Source: Ammonifex degensii KC4 (GTDB lineage Bacteria; Bacillota; Desulfotomaculia; Desulfotomaculales; Ammonificaceae). From it: a DNA stretch of 64,000 nucleotides. Below, piece by piece: positions 29,410 through 38,699 of this stretch (its first letter is position 1; each line of letters opens with the position of its first letter). The translations under genes were made by a program, and so were the position numbers. The notes under the pieces were generated by a model. The model saw only the letters and a list, made by a program, of their open reading frames with translations. It had not been told where the DNA came from and did not search any database. The stretch is taken from positions 1,812,175 through 1,876,174 of the forward strand of contig NC_013385.1 of the NCBI RefSeq assembly GCF_000024605.1, written 5' to 3'.

Positions 29410-30198
29410 TTACAGTCCCACCAACTGGCGCATCTCGTCATAACCTTTCTGTTCCAGCTCGGCCGCGCTCGCGAACTGGGGCCAATCCTGTTTGTTGAAA
29501 GGCAAGTAATTTCCCAGCGGGTCCTGATAGAAAAACTTCACTGTGCCGGGCAAGAGCTCGCCCCGGTCGTTGAGCTCCGCCGTTATCTTGAGAAAGAGGT
29601 TGGCCTCATCCGGCTGCTCCATCTCCCTGCGGATCTCCTGGTCCCAAAAGGCGATCTTCTCCTCCACCTGCCGAATCTGCTCCGGGGTAAGCTTACTCCG
29701 GTTTTCCTCCAGGAATTTGATCCGCCCCTTCTGCACCGGCCACTCCGAGGGGGACGCCACCCCTATCCGGTGACGCACCTGGGTGGCAAAGATGGCCTCC
29801 GCCCGTTTCCCCTCGCGGGCAAAGGATAAGCAGTTGGTCGCTATGCTCAGGATCTGATAGTGTCGGTACATTTCTTTCAGGAGGTTCACCACCTGCCCCT
29901 GGAGCTCGGCAAGCACCCGGTCTTCCTCTAGCTGGGCAACGCACCAGTGCTGGTCGCAGGGCACCACCGTCACCCAGATTACCTTGGAGCCGGCTGGTCC
30001 CGTGGAAGTCATGAGGTCGAATTTGACCTCGTAGAGCCACTTCCCGCCGGGCAGGGATACTTCCTTGATCACCTCGTACCTTTCCACCCAGGGGCTGGAA
30101 GTGCCGGTCTCCCAGCCCAAGCTGGCGAACTCGGCGTATTTCTGCTGCTTGAGCTCGGGCGAGAAGAGGGCATACTGCAGCGCCCACCGCTTCTTCAC
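29410..30198 (-). CDS. Hypothetical protein, 262 aa
   Basis: Not firmly recognised. The N-terminus (KKRWALQYALFSPELKQQKY) looks like the second half of a helix found in secreted lipoprotein-like clostridial domains, where a signal peptide and another helix normally precede it. Here neither does, so the protein may be N-terminally shortened. A central region has two cysteines (VVPCDQHWCVAQ), and there is a charged helical segment near 170-210. GTG 30198 is favoured because the AGGAGGTGA site is only 3 nt from the ATG at 30204. Lies upstream of the surface protein gene in the same direction. Confidence 0.5.
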   Translation of the reverse strand: MKKRWALQYALFSPELKQQKYAEFASLGWETGTSSPWVERYEVIKEVSLPGGKWLYEVKFDLMTSTGPAGSKVIWVTVVPCDQHWCVAQLEEDRVLAELQGQVVNLLKEMYRHYQILSIATNCLSFAREGKRAEAIFATQVRHRIGVASPSEWPVQKGRIKFLEENRSKLTPEQIRQVEEKIAFWDQEIRREMEQPDEANLFLKITAELNDRGELLPGTVKFFYQDPLGNYLPFNKQDWPQFASAAELEQKGYDEMRQLVGL

Positions 30199-30435
30199 GC
30201 TCATTCACCTCCCTTGCTCGCTAAAGATAACCTTAAGCAACAATTCGTCTCCGGGGATGACAAATCCTGCCGCCGGAAAGCCGAATGTAAAAAAATTATC
30301 GCCGGCGAGGACTTGACCTCTTACTTCCGGGGAAAAGGTAGGCGAAAGCCTGATTTTGCAAGGAGCAGCAGGAAAAAGTAAGGGTAACCGTCGAATATGA
30401 TTTAGTACACTCACGGGTGCGGGAGGTGAAGGCCG

Positions 30436-30897
30436 ATGATCCCGGTCAAGGTGAAGGAAATAGCCTTCGATATCGCCATGAATCCCGTACTGCTGCTGAC
30501 CGACGAAGCGGGGAAGAGGCTTCTGCCCATATGGATCGGCCCTTTTGAGGCCCATTCCATCGCCCTGGCCTTAGAAGGAGTCAGCATTGGCCGGCCTCTC
30601 ACTCACGACCTACTGAAGTCCGTCTGCGAACAGCTAGGGGCAGAAGTCAAGAGCGTGGTGATAACCGATGTGCGCGACGGAACCTACTACGCCGAACTCC
30701 ACCTCAAGATAAACGACCGGGAAGCGATAATCGACGCGCGCCCCAGTGACGCCGTAGCCCTGGCCCTTCGCACGGTCTCCCCCATATACATCACGGAAAA
30801 GGTAGCCGATTACGCCTTAACCCCGGAGGAACTCTACAGCCCCGAAACAGAAGAAGCCCGGATACTCCGCCTTCCCGAAGAAAAGAAGCTCCACTAA
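30436..30897 (+). CDS. Bifunctional nuclease (BFN/DUF151) domain protein
   Basis: 153 residues. The DUF151 core covers about residues 1-135: VLLLTDEAGKRLLPIWIGPF, a following EAHSIALALEG, then RPLTHDLLKS and IDARPSDAVALALR. Family members in plants show nuclease activity; the bacterial role is unclear. GGGAGGTGA lies 8 nt before the ATG. Monocistronic, followed by a strong stem-loop. Confidence 0.85.
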   Translation: MIPVKVKEIAFDIAMNPVLLLTDEAGKRLLPIWIGPFEAHSIALALEGVSIGRPLTHDLLKSVCEQLGAEVKSVVITDVRDGTYYAELHLKINDREAIIDARPSDAVALALRTVSPIYITEKVADYALTPEELYSPETEEARILRLPEEKKLH

Positions 30898-30908
30898 AGA
30901 GTTTGAAA

Positions 30909-30929
30909 GGCGGCCCCAAAAAGGCCGCC
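30909..30929. terminator. Bidirectional stem-loop between BFN gene and uppP
   Basis: GGCGGCC / GGCCGCC stem around CCAAAAA. It lies 11 nt beyond the BFN stop on the plus strand and 11 nt beyond the uppP stop on the minus strand. Short T-rich stretches follow on both sides. Confidence 0.65.
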
Positions 30930-30940
30930 CTAATCTTTGC

Positions 30941-31729
30941 TTAGTGCAAACGCAGCAGGAAGATGAGAATTACGCCGGCTCCTAAAAGGAATCTATACCA
31001 GACGAAGACGTTGAAGTTGTGCGTGGTTACGAAGCGTAGGAGGAAGGCTATGGCTGCAAAGCCAGTCACCGCCGCCGCCACGACCCCGCTGAAAAAGAAG
31101 AGATCGAGGTCGCCGGGGCTCAAATCTTTAAGCTTGAGGATACCTGCTCCCAGGATGATAGGGGTGGAAAGCAGGAAAGAAAAGCGCGTAGCCGCCTCCC
31201 GGTTGATCCCCAAAGCGCGCGCAGCAGCTATGGTGACCCCCGAACGAGAGACCCCGGGAATTATGGCAAAAGCCTGGGCCAAGCCGATGAGCAGCGCCTC
31301 TTGCCACCTGATCCCCCAAAGGTTGATCTGCCTCCGCCCTTTCTGATCCGCCAGGTAAAGCAAGAGTCCCATGAGGATGAGCATGAGGCCCACCAGCCAG
31401 GGGGTCCGGAAGACCGTTTCTGCCTGGTGTTCCAGCGCCAGGCCCGCCAAGCCCCCAGGAGTGGTAGCTAGAACCACGTACCAGAAGAGGCGACCTTCCC
31501 GTGAACTTGCCTGCCTAAATCCTTTCCGGATGAGTTCCAGCCAGTCCCGCCAGAAGTAAGCGACCACCGCTATGAGCGTCCCCAGGTGCAGCGCCACGTC
31601 AAAAGTAAGACCCGGATCGGGCCAGTTGAAAAGCCAGGGAACCAGCACCAGATGCGCCGAACTGGAAATGGGAAGGAATTCTCCCAAGCCCTGAACCACT
31701 CCCAGCACAATAGCCTCGACTATTCCCAA
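30941..31729 (-). CDS. uppP: Undecaprenyl-diphosphatase
   Basis: 262 residues, multi-span membrane enzyme recycling undecaprenyl pyrophosphate for cell-wall synthesis and giving bacitracin resistance. The catalytic motifs are GLGEFLPISSSAHLVL (about residues 15-30) and IIPGVSRSGVTIAAARALG (about 155-173). Seven or eight hydrophobic segments. Monocistronic. Confidence 0.95.
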   Translation of the reverse strand: MGIVEAIVLGVVQGLGEFLPISSSAHLVLVPWLFNWPDPGLTFDVALHLGTLIAVVAYFWRDWLELIRKGFRQASSREGRLFWYVVLATTPGGLAGLALEHQAETVFRTPWLVGLMLILMGLLLYLADQKGRRQINLWGIRWQEALLIGLAQAFAIIPGVSRSGVTIAAARALGINREAATRFSFLLSTPIILGAGILKLKDLSPGDLDLFFFSGVVAAAVTGFAAIAFLLRFVTTHNFNVFVWYRFLLGAGVILIFLLRLH

Positions 31730-31814
31730 GCACTCCCCCTCCTCTGCCCGGTAAAAGAACTAACTAGTGCAATTCTACGCCGGCTTCCCCTTTCCCTATC
31801 GCCAAAGGGGCTTT

Positions 31815-31853
31815 AAAAAAAGTTTAAGGACCCCGCTTTTACAGCAGGGTCCT
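31815..31853 (-). terminator. Rho-independent terminator of acs (copy 1)
   Basis: AGGACCC / GGGTCCT stem (31827-31853). Followed on the minus strand, after AAAC, by a T7 run (31821-31815). Confidence 0.75.
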
Positions 31854-31870
31854 CTTGGGCCTGGATGCTT

Positions 31871-33949
31871 TTATTGTCCGGTAGCCGCCGTCTCACGCAA
31901 GGCGGCTTTTATCTGCTGGTAGGCCTTAGTGGCTTCCTCCACCGCCACCCCGTCTTCCAGAGTGGTGACGTCGCCCAGCGGCTGGCCGTGGATCACCGCC
32001 CGCAGGATGCGACGCATGATTTTGCCGCTGCGGGTCTTGGGCAGGTTATCCACGAAGACTATTACCGCGTCGGTGGCTACGATGGGACCGATGACCTTGC
32101 GCAGGTGCTGCTTGATCTCGTCCACCAGCTCCGGCTCGCCCATGAACCCATGGCGCAGCACGGTGAAGATGACCGGGACCTCTCCCTTGACCGGGTCGGG
32201 ACGGCCCACGCAGGCCGCCTCCGCCACCGCCGGGTGCAACACCATGGCCGACTCCACCTCTGCTGTACCGATGCGGTGACCCGCAATCTTCAAAACGTCG
32301 TCGGCCCGCCCCAGCACCCAGACGTAGCCGTCCGGGTCTTTAACGGCAAAGTCAGAAGTGCAGAACCTGTCTTTGAACCTGCTCCAGTAGGTATCAACGT
32401 AGCGCTGCGGATCCTTGTAGATCGTCATCATCATAGCTGGCCAGGGGGTGGTAACCACCAGGTGACCGCGAACCCCCGGAGGGCAGGGCTTACCTTCATC
32501 GTCTACTACTTCTACGTTGACGCCGGGTAAGGGAAGGCCGTTGGTTCCGGGCTTGAGGGGGTAAATCTTGCCTAGACCCGGGGTGTGGGCCAGGATCATC
32601 TGGCCGGTCTCGGTCATCCACCAGCAGCTGGAAGCCACGATGTTCTCCTTGCCCAGGTTGCGGAAGTACCAGTTGAAAGCTTCGGGGTTGATGGGCTCGC
32701 CCACCGTGTTGACGATGCGCAGGGTAGAAAGATCATACCGGTGCACAAACTCTTCGGGGAACTTCATGAGCATGCGCACCGCCGTGGGAGCAGTGTAGAA
32801 AACCGTCACCCCGTGCCGGTGAATGATGTTCCACCAGCGGTCGGGAGCTGGGTAGTCAGGTGCCCCTTCGTAGATCACAGAAGTAGCCCCCAGCATCAGA
32901 GGACCGTAAATCACATAGCTGTGCCCGGTAATCCAGCCCACGTCTGCCGTGCACCAGTAAACGTCTTCGTCGTTAAGGTCGAAAATGAGCTTGGTGGAGG
33001 TATAGACACCTACGGCGTAGCCCCCTACCGAGTGCTGGACCCCTTTAGGCGTACCCGTGGTTCCGGAGGTGTAGAGGATAAAGCTGAAATCTTCTGAACC
33101 GCAGGGTACCGGCTCCACTTGCACATTGCGGCTGATGCCTCTCACGAAGCGGTGGTGCCAAAGATCGCGCTCCTCTTCCCAGGCCAGGTTCTCCAGCCCC
33201 ACGCGCCTCACCACGATGACGTGCTCCACCTTGTGCCCTTTCTCCGCACAAATGCGTACTGCCTCATCCACCATGGGTTTCAAGGGTATGACCCGGCCCC
33301 GGCGGTAAAGACCGTCGGCGGTGACTATGATGCGCGAACCGGCATCCAGAACCCGCTGGGCCAAGGCCTGGGCGCTGAAGCCGGAAAAGACAATGCTATG
33401 AGCCGCTCCCAGGCGCTGCACTGCCAGCATGTAGAAAACTATTTCCGGAATCATGGGAAGGTAAAGAGTGACGACTTCTCCCTTGCGTACCCGGAGCTTT
33501 TCCCTTAAAGCGAAGGCCAAGCGGTTCGACTCCCGGTAAAGGTCGTGGTAGGTGATCTTCCTTACCTCTTTGGGCTCGCGCTTTACCTCGTCCCAGGGCT
33601 CCCCTTCCCAGATGAAGGCCACCTTGTGCCTTCTTCCCTGCTTGATCTGCCAGTCAACGGCCAAATAAGCCAGGTTGGTCTCTCCCCCTACAAACCAGCG
33701 GTAGAAGGGAGGATTGCTATCATCCAGCACCTTGTCCCACTTTTTGAACCAGGGAAGTTTCTCGGCCCACTCTGCCCAAAAAGCTTCTATGGCCGCTTTA
33801 TCCTTAACGGTTTCGGCATGAAAGCGCTTGTATTCCTCCGCACTCCAGACCCTGTCCTGCCAACTGGGAGGCACGATGCGGTGGTCGAATTCCTCATAGA
33901 TCTTCTCCTGAGCGCCCGCTTCCAGCGGCCGCGCCGCCTCCTGAGCCAT
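31871..33949 (-). CDS. acs: Acetyl-CoA synthetase (AMP-forming), copy 1
   Basis: About 692 residues. Activates acetate with ATP and CoA. ANL-superfamily P-loop [17 protein letters not shown], the Acs-type [20 protein letters not shown], and the C-terminal lysine motif [16 protein letters not shown], which in other bacteria is the acetylated control site. ATG 33949 follows GAGGAGGGGG; an in-frame GTG at 33976 lies upstream of that site and is less likely. Stands alone between uppP and the actP operon with its own terminator. Confidence 0.93.
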   Translation of the reverse strand: MAQEAARPLEAGAQEKIYEEFDHRIVPPSWQDRVWSAEEYKRFHAETVKDKAAIEAFWAEWAEKLPWFKKWDKVLDDSNPPFYRWFVGGETNLAYLAVDWQIKQGRRHKVAFIWEGEPWDEVKREPKEVRKITYHDLYRESNRLAFALREKLRVRKGEVVTLYLPMIPEIVFYMLAVQRLGAAHSIVFSGFSAQALAQRVLDAGSRIIVTADGLYRRGRVIPLKPMVDEAVRICAEKGHKVEHVIVVRRVGLENLAWEEERDLWHHRFVRGISRNVQVEPVPCGSEDFSFILYTSGTTGTPKGVQHSVGGYAVGVYTSTKLIFDLNDEDVYWCTADVGWITGHSYVIYGPLMLGATSVIYEGAPDYPAPDRWWNIIHRHGVTVFYTAPTAVRMLMKFPEEFVHRYDLSTLRIVNTVGEPINPEAFNWYFRNLGKENIVASSCWWMTETGQMILAHTPGLGKIYPLKPGTNGLPLPGVNVEVVDDEGKPCPPGVRGHLVVTTPWPAMMMTIYKDPQRYVDTYWSRFKDRFCTSDFAVKDPDGYVWVLGRADDVLKIAGHRIGTAEVESAMVLHPAVAEAACVGRPDPVKGEVPVIFTVLRHGFMGEPELVDEIKQHLRKVIGPIVATDAVIVFVDNLPKTRSGKIMRRILRAVIHGQPLGDVTTLEDGVAVEEATKAYQQIKAALRETAATGQ

Positions 33950-34124
33950 GGCTACTTTACCCCCTCCTCGTTCCACCTATAAATCTTCGCCTCTAATCTT
34001 AAGTCCCCACAGGAACAAGACCAAGCAAAGCGCAGCTAACGGTCGAATAGGTGAGGGGAGCGGTCATTTACTTCCCCTGACCGGTCGAAAAACGAAACCA
34101 TCGTTCCGCAAGATAAAACCTGTT

Positions 34125-34517
34125 TTAACCAGAGCGCTTGGCTTGAGCCTTGGCCAGAAACTTGGCCACGTCCACCAAGACGCGTTCGTGCCTCCCCCGA
34201 CCTATGACCTCTACCTGGTCCCGGGCCTCCACCCGGAAGACTAGCCTTCTTCCCTCCACCTCCACCAATTCAGCCACCGCTGTGACCTCCATGCCTACCG
34301 GTGTGGGAGCCAGGTGCTCGATTTCCGCTTTAACGCCGATGGTGGTAGCTTCGGGCGGCAGAGCCCCGGCTACCGCCGCCACCGCCGCCGCCTCCATGAG
34401 GGCTAAAAGGCGAGGGGTGGCCAGCACGGGTACGGTACCGCTCCCTTGAACGATGGCCGTATCTTCCTCTCTTACTACCCAAGTAGCTGTGCCCCGCAAG
34501 CCAACCGACAAACTCAA
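34125..34517 (-). CDS. Thioesterase-like hot-dog protein (FLK/fluoroacetyl-CoA thioesterase type)
   Basis: 130 residues, single hot-dog domain. It shows VPVLATPRLLALMEAAA with the helix glutamate and VKAEIEHLAPTPVGMEVTA with the histidine seen in FlK-type thioesterases. The true substrate is probably an acyl-CoA or is unknown; fluoroacetate is not implied. Last gene of the actP operon, 12 nt after the exonuclease gene. Next to acetate activation genes it may clear unwanted acyl-CoA. Confidence 0.75.
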   Translation of the reverse strand: MSLSVGLRGTATWVVREEDTAIVQGSGTVPVLATPRLLALMEAAAVAAVAGALPPEATTIGVKAEIEHLAPTPVGMEVTAVAELVEVEGRRLVFRVEARDQVEVIGRGRHERVLVDVAKFLAKAQAKRSG

Positions 34518-34529
34518 TTTCTCTCCCTC

Positions 34530-35231
34530 CTAGCAATGCCTGAGTTTTAACCAGAGAAAACTACGGAGATCGCGCAGAGTGCGTACCCCTTTTTCTTTAA
34601 GCCGCTCCCGGAGCTTAAGCCACATGCGGGCGTGGATCAAGGCATCTCCTAAAGCCGTGTGCCGTCCCTCCAAATTGACCTTGAGAAAACTTGCTATCTC
34701 GTCCATCGTGGCGTGTTCGCAGCGGGCATCTAAAGCCCGGGCTACGGTCCACACGTCCAAAACGGCCTGCTCGCTCAATCTTCCGTGGGGCTTAAGTGCT
34801 TGGTTCAAAAAGGCTAGGTCGAAAGCTACGTTAAAACCCAGGGGAAAGCCTCTAGAGAGGTAACCTAAGAAGAAAGGAAGAACGGAAGCCAAAGGAGGGG
34901 CGTAGCGCAGGAGCCCGGAGCTTATGCCGGTCAACTTCTCCACCAGCGGCGGCACCCGGCGCCCCGGCCGCACCAGTTGATCGAAGGCCGGGTAGAGGAG
35001 TTCGTTCCCGCGCAGGCGCACCGCCCCCAAAGCGATGATCTCGTCCCCCGCACCGGGCTTAAGTCCGGTGGTCTCCAGGTCGAAGGCCACAAACTCTACC
35101 TCTTCTAGGGACAAGTCCAACTCCCGCTTGCGGTTGATCTCTTCCACCAACTCCCTTAGGGACGAAGGGCACGGGCGAGCGTTCAAGCGCCAGGCCATGG
35201 CCCATGTTTGCCGCAGGTAACCGTAAGCCAT
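34530..35231 (-). CDS. DEDDh 3'-5' exonuclease (DnaQ-like)
   Basis: 233 residues. ExoI VAFDLETTGLKPG, ExoII GFNVAFDLAFLNQAL and ExoIII HTALGDALIHARM, with the DEDDh residues intact. The N-terminal 45 residues are an extension. It follows the cNMP/CBS/DUF294 gene by 12 nt; the same pair next to actP is seen in several bacteria, suggesting a linked signalling role rather than general replication. Confidence 0.85.
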   Translation of the reverse strand: MAYGYLRQTWAMAWRLNARPCPSSLRELVEEINRKRELDLSLEEVEFVAFDLETTGLKPGAGDEIIALGAVRLRGNELLYPAFDQLVRPGRRVPPLVEKLTGISSGLLRYAPPLASVLPFFLGYLSRGFPLGFNVAFDLAFLNQALKPHGRLSEQAVLDVWTVARALDARCEHATMDEIASFLKVNLEGRHTALGDALIHARMWLKLRERLKEKGVRTLRDLRSFLWLKLRHC

Positions 35232-35243
35232 AATTGTCCCCTC

Positions 35244-37145
35244 CTATCCCACCCGAAAAGCCTTGCCCGTGAGGAAGTGCAGGCGCGCTGCCGAAATTAG
35301 CGCTTGGCGCAAGGCACTCTGATCCCGGGAGCTTAAGTGGCGCGGATTCACATAGTTGGAGAAAGCCTTCCCCTGCACTCGCCTTTCCAAATAAAGCTTG
35401 AGCCTCAAGGTCAAAACCGCGTCGTAAGCCCGCTGGAACTCCTCGGTGTCTTCTGCCGAAAAAACCCCCCGCTCCGCCAGGGCCTCCAGTCGGGCAAAGG
35501 TGGAGGTCTCCTCGATCTTTTCCCGCAAGGCGAAAAGGCGGACGCAGTCCACGAAATGGACAAGCACCCCGCGCTTGAGATCGAGTTCGTGCTTGTGCGG
35601 ACCCACCTTCTCGGTGACTACCTGCCGGAAGGGCCCCAGAGGTAGGCGCTTGCTAAGCGCATCCTGTGCTAAAAGCACCAGCACCCCCGGCTGTGCTTCC
35701 AGGCCCTTGAAAACCGCCTCTCTTAAGGCAGCGGCCAACTCGAACCGGCCGTAAACCGGACGGAAGTCAAAGAAGATGGTCATCTTGCGCACCCAGTCCC
35801 CCGTAGGGTGGCGGAGCCAGTCCCACAAGTTTTCCCGCCACTCCTTCAAAGAGCGGCACCAAAGGGGGTTACTGGCCATGACTTCTCCCGGGCAGAAGGA
35901 GAAACCCAGCTCCGCCAGGTACTCCGTCACTTTTCTTCCTAAGGCCAGGAAGTAGGACTGAAAGCGCTCTTCCTCTCCGGAAGGGGGATCGGCGTAAATC
36001 AAGGCGTTGTCCTGATCGGTGGGGTAAAGCTGCTCTTTTCTCCCCCCGCTGCCCAGGGTGAGCCAGCAGTAGCCGGCCGGCGGCTTTCCCCACCCCTCCC
36101 GCTGCAACTCCGCTTCCGCAAAGGAAAGGAGGCGGGCAGTCAGGCGGTCATAAAGCTCTGCCACCAGCGGGCCGATCTCTGCCGCCGTAGCCCGACCGTT
36201 TACCAGCCCGACCAGCACCCTCTCTATCTGCGGCATCACTTCCCGCAAAGCTTTGGGAGTGGAGGCCCGCTCTACCTGGGCAACGGCGCTCACCGCGTCC
36301 AGGTTCTGGCTGCGCAAAAGATCGGAAAGGGTGACGATCCCGCAAACCCGCTCCTTCTCCGCCACGACCACGTGCTTGGCCTGCCGCTGCACCATTCCCA
36401 CCAGGGCCTCACGGGTGAGCGTTCCGGGAGAAAGGACCAGCGGGTCCTGTCGCATTACCTCCCGCACGGTGACCTTATCTGGGCTGAACCCCGGGGTGGT
36501 CATGGCCTTGACTAGTTCCTTTTCCGTGACCAGGCCCAACGGGCGCCCGGCAGGGTCGACCACCACCACCGAGCTTATCCCATGGCGGGTGAGCTTATCG
36601 GCCACCGTGCTTAAGGTGCACTCGGGAGTGCAGGTCTGGACGGGCGTGCTCATGATCTCGTAAAGGCGCCGGCGCAGGGGACGCTCCTCCACCCGGCTGG
36701 CGTAGCGCTCCCTTATGACCTCCGCCCACAGCTGCCTTATCCGGTCGGCCAGCAGGGCGGCCAGAGAAAGGGCGAAAGCGGGCTCTTCGCGCATAAGTCG
36801 CTCACAAAGCTTGCGGGAGAGCAGGCAGCAGGTGGTCTCTTCCGCAGCCCGGCTGGAAGCAGGGTAGGTCCCGTCAGTGAAGAAAACAGTCTCGCCGAAA
36901 AACTCGGCCGGGGAGCGCAGACTTACCACCTGCTCCTTCCCTTCAGCCGTGGGAACCACCAGTTCTACCAGCCCGGTCACCACGAAAAAGAGGAAGCCCC
37001 GGGAAGGCTCCCCCCACCGAAAGATGTAGCTTCCCGGGGGATAAACCTCATAGCGCAGCTCCTTCCTGCAATTCTCCCACCCCTTCTCGGAAAGGGCCGA
37101 GAAGGGAGGTAGCTGCCGGCAAAGCTCTTCTCGAGCACACCCCAT
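35244..37145 (-). CDS. Cyclic-nucleotide-binding / CBS / DUF294 nucleotidyltransferase-like protein
   Basis: 633 residues, cytosolic. A cNMP-binding fold (about 15-120, PPGSYIFRWGEPSRGFLFFV) is followed by two CBS domains (about 165-280, PVQTCTPECTLSTVADKL onward), and then a DUF294 nucleotidyltransferase-like domain with GSGGRKEQLYPTDQDNALIY (about 365-385) and a DUF294 C-terminal helical domain. Such proteins resemble GlnD uridylyltransferases but their targets are unknown. It starts one base after the actP stop, so it is tightly linked to acetate transport and probably regulates it in response to adenylate levels (inference). Confidence 0.9.
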   Translation of the reverse strand: MGCAREELCRQLPPFSALSEKGWENCRKELRYEVYPPGSYIFRWGEPSRGFLFFVVTGLVELVVPTAEGKEQVVSLRSPAEFFGETVFFTDGTYPASSRAAEETTCCLLSRKLCERLMREEPAFALSLAALLADRIRQLWAEVIRERYASRVEERPLRRRLYEIMSTPVQTCTPECTLSTVADKLTRHGISSVVVVDPAGRPLGLVTEKELVKAMTTPGFSPDKVTVREVMRQDPLVLSPGTLTREALVGMVQRQAKHVVVAEKERVCGIVTLSDLLRSQNLDAVSAVAQVERASTPKALREVMPQIERVLVGLVNGRATAAEIGPLVAELYDRLTARLLSFAEAELQREGWGKPPAGYCWLTLGSGGRKEQLYPTDQDNALIYADPPSGEEERFQSYFLALGRKVTEYLAELGFSFCPGEVMASNPLWCRSLKEWRENLWDWLRHPTGDWVRKMTIFFDFRPVYGRFELAAALREAVFKGLEAQPGVLVLLAQDALSKRLPLGPFRQVVTEKVGPHKHELDLKRGVLVHFVDCVRLFALREKIEETSTFARLEALAERGVFSAEDTEEFQRAYDAVLTLRLKLYLERRVQGKAFSNYVNPRHLSSRDQSALRQALISAARLHFLTGKAFRVG

Positions 37146-38687
37146 TTACTCGGCCCCCACCGCCAGGTAAGAGCGCACCTTCTGAGCTTCGAACTTGTCT
37201 TGAGCCTCTTTATCCGGGCAGAGGAGCGAGCCCAGGATAGCCACGACGAATCCTATGGGCATAGAAACCAGGGCCGGGTTCTTCAAAGGGAAGATGGGAG
37301 CGCTGTGCTTCAGTACATCCACCCAGACGGTGGGACTGAGGAAAATTAAGATGGCCGCCGTCAAAGCCCCCACCACGATGGCCGCCGTGGCCCCTACCGT
37401 GCTAAGACGCCGCCAGACGATGGAGAGGAAAAGGGCCGGGAAGTTAGCGCTACAGGCGATGGCAAAGGCCAAGCCCACCATGAAGGCCACGTTCTGCCCT
37501 TTGAAGATAATGCCCAAAAAGATGGCCACCAGCCCCATGATTAGAGTGGCTACGCGGGCTACTCTTACCTGCTCAGCTTCCGTAGCTCGACCACCCTTAA
37601 CCACGTTGACGTAAATATCGTGCGAGAGGGCTGAAGCTCCGGCCAGAGTAAGTCCCGCCACTACCGCCAAGATGGTAGCAAAGGCTACCGCGGCCAGGAA
37701 GCCCAGGAAGGGGGTGCCACCTAAGAGTTCGGCCAGCAAGGGAGCGGCCATGTTACCTCCCTTGTCGATGTGGGTGATGATCTCTTTGCCTACCAGGGCC
37801 GCCGCCAGCAAACCACCCAGGGGAATAAGGCAGTAGAAATAAGCTATCCACCAGGTAGCCCAAAGGAGAGACTTACGTGCCTCTTTGGCGTTAGGCACCG
37901 TGTAGAAACGCATCAGGATGTGGGGCAGGCCCAGCGGGCCGAACATGAGGCCCAGGCCCAAAGAGACGGCCTCCCAGATGTTGGTATTTACCGTCCCCGG
38001 CTCCAGCATGCCTTTCCCGTACTTGCTACCGACCTCGGCCATCAGTTTGGTCACGCTGAAGTCGAACTTCCCCATCCCCAGGATGACCAGTAAGGTCACT
38101 CCTATGAGGAGCAGCACGGCCTTGACGATTTGAACCCAGGTAGTGGCGATCATGCCGCCGAAGAGAACGTAGATGAGCATTACAATGCCGACGATGAAGA
38201 TGGACACCTCGTAAGGGATGCCAAACATCAGCTTTACCAGGTTACCGGCACCGACCATCTGGGCGGTGGTGTAGGCCAGCACCGTGAGGATGGCCCCTAT
38301 GCCAGCGGCTATGCGGATGGGGCGGTTTTGTAACCGGTAGGCCAGGACGTCGGCAAAGGTGAACTTGCCCAGGTTGCGTAGCGGCTCGGCTACCAGGTAA
38401 AGGAGCACGGGCCAGCCTACCAGGAAACCTATGGCGTAGATCATCCCGTCTATCCCTTTAAGGGCTACCAGGCCGGCGATCCCCAGGAAGGAAGCGGCGC
38501 TCAGGTAGTCACCGGCCAGGGCCAGGCCGTTCTGGGCAGCAGAAATACTCCGGGCCGCCGCGTAGTAGTCTACCGCCGTCCGCGTGCGCCGCGAAGCCCA
38601 GTAGGTAATCAAGAGAGACACGGCCACAAAGAGCAGGAAAAAGAATATGCCGGAAACGGTGGGTTGCCCCAAAGAAGTGGTCGGCAT
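37146..38687 (-). CDS. actP: Cation/acetate symporter (SSS family)
   Basis: 513 residues, about 13 hydrophobic membrane segments. Sodium:solute symporter signatures include SISAAQNGLALAGDYLSAAS, FLGIAGLVALKG and YVLFGGMIATTWVQI. Imports acetate or another short monocarboxylate with a cation. A DUF485 partner lies directly upstream, the usual ActP arrangement. The neighbouring acetyl-CoA synthetases support acetate as the substrate. Confidence 0.9.
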   Translation of the reverse strand: MPTTSLGQPTVSGIFFFLLFVAVSLLITYWASRRTRTAVDYYAAARSISAAQNGLALAGDYLSAASFLGIAGLVALKGIDGMIYAIGFLVGWPVLLYLVAEPLRNLGKFTFADVLAYRLQNRPIRIAAGIGAILTVLAYTTAQMVGAGNLVKLMFGIPYEVSIFIVGIVMLIYVLFGGMIATTWVQIVKAVLLLIGVTLLVILGMGKFDFSVTKLMAEVGSKYGKGMLEPGTVNTNIWEAVSLGLGLMFGPLGLPHILMRFYTVPNAKEARKSLLWATWWIAYFYCLIPLGGLLAAALVGKEIITHIDKGGNMAAPLLAELLGGTPFLGFLAAVAFATILAVVAGLTLAGASALSHDIYVNVVKGGRATEAEQVRVARVATLIMGLVAIFLGIIFKGQNVAFMVGLAFAIACSANFPALFLSIVWRRLSTVGATAAIVVGALTAAILIFLSPTVWVDVLKHSAPIFPLKNPALVSMPIGFVVAILGSLLCPDKEAQDKFEAQKVRSYLAVGAE

Positions 38688-38699
38688 CCTATCCCTCCT

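Noticed and set aside
33977-34124. A match upstream of acs copy 1 to the palindrome before acs copy 2
   Set aside because: Only short partial similarity (ACGAAAC...GTTCC) without symmetry of the same kind; not enough to claim a shared operator.
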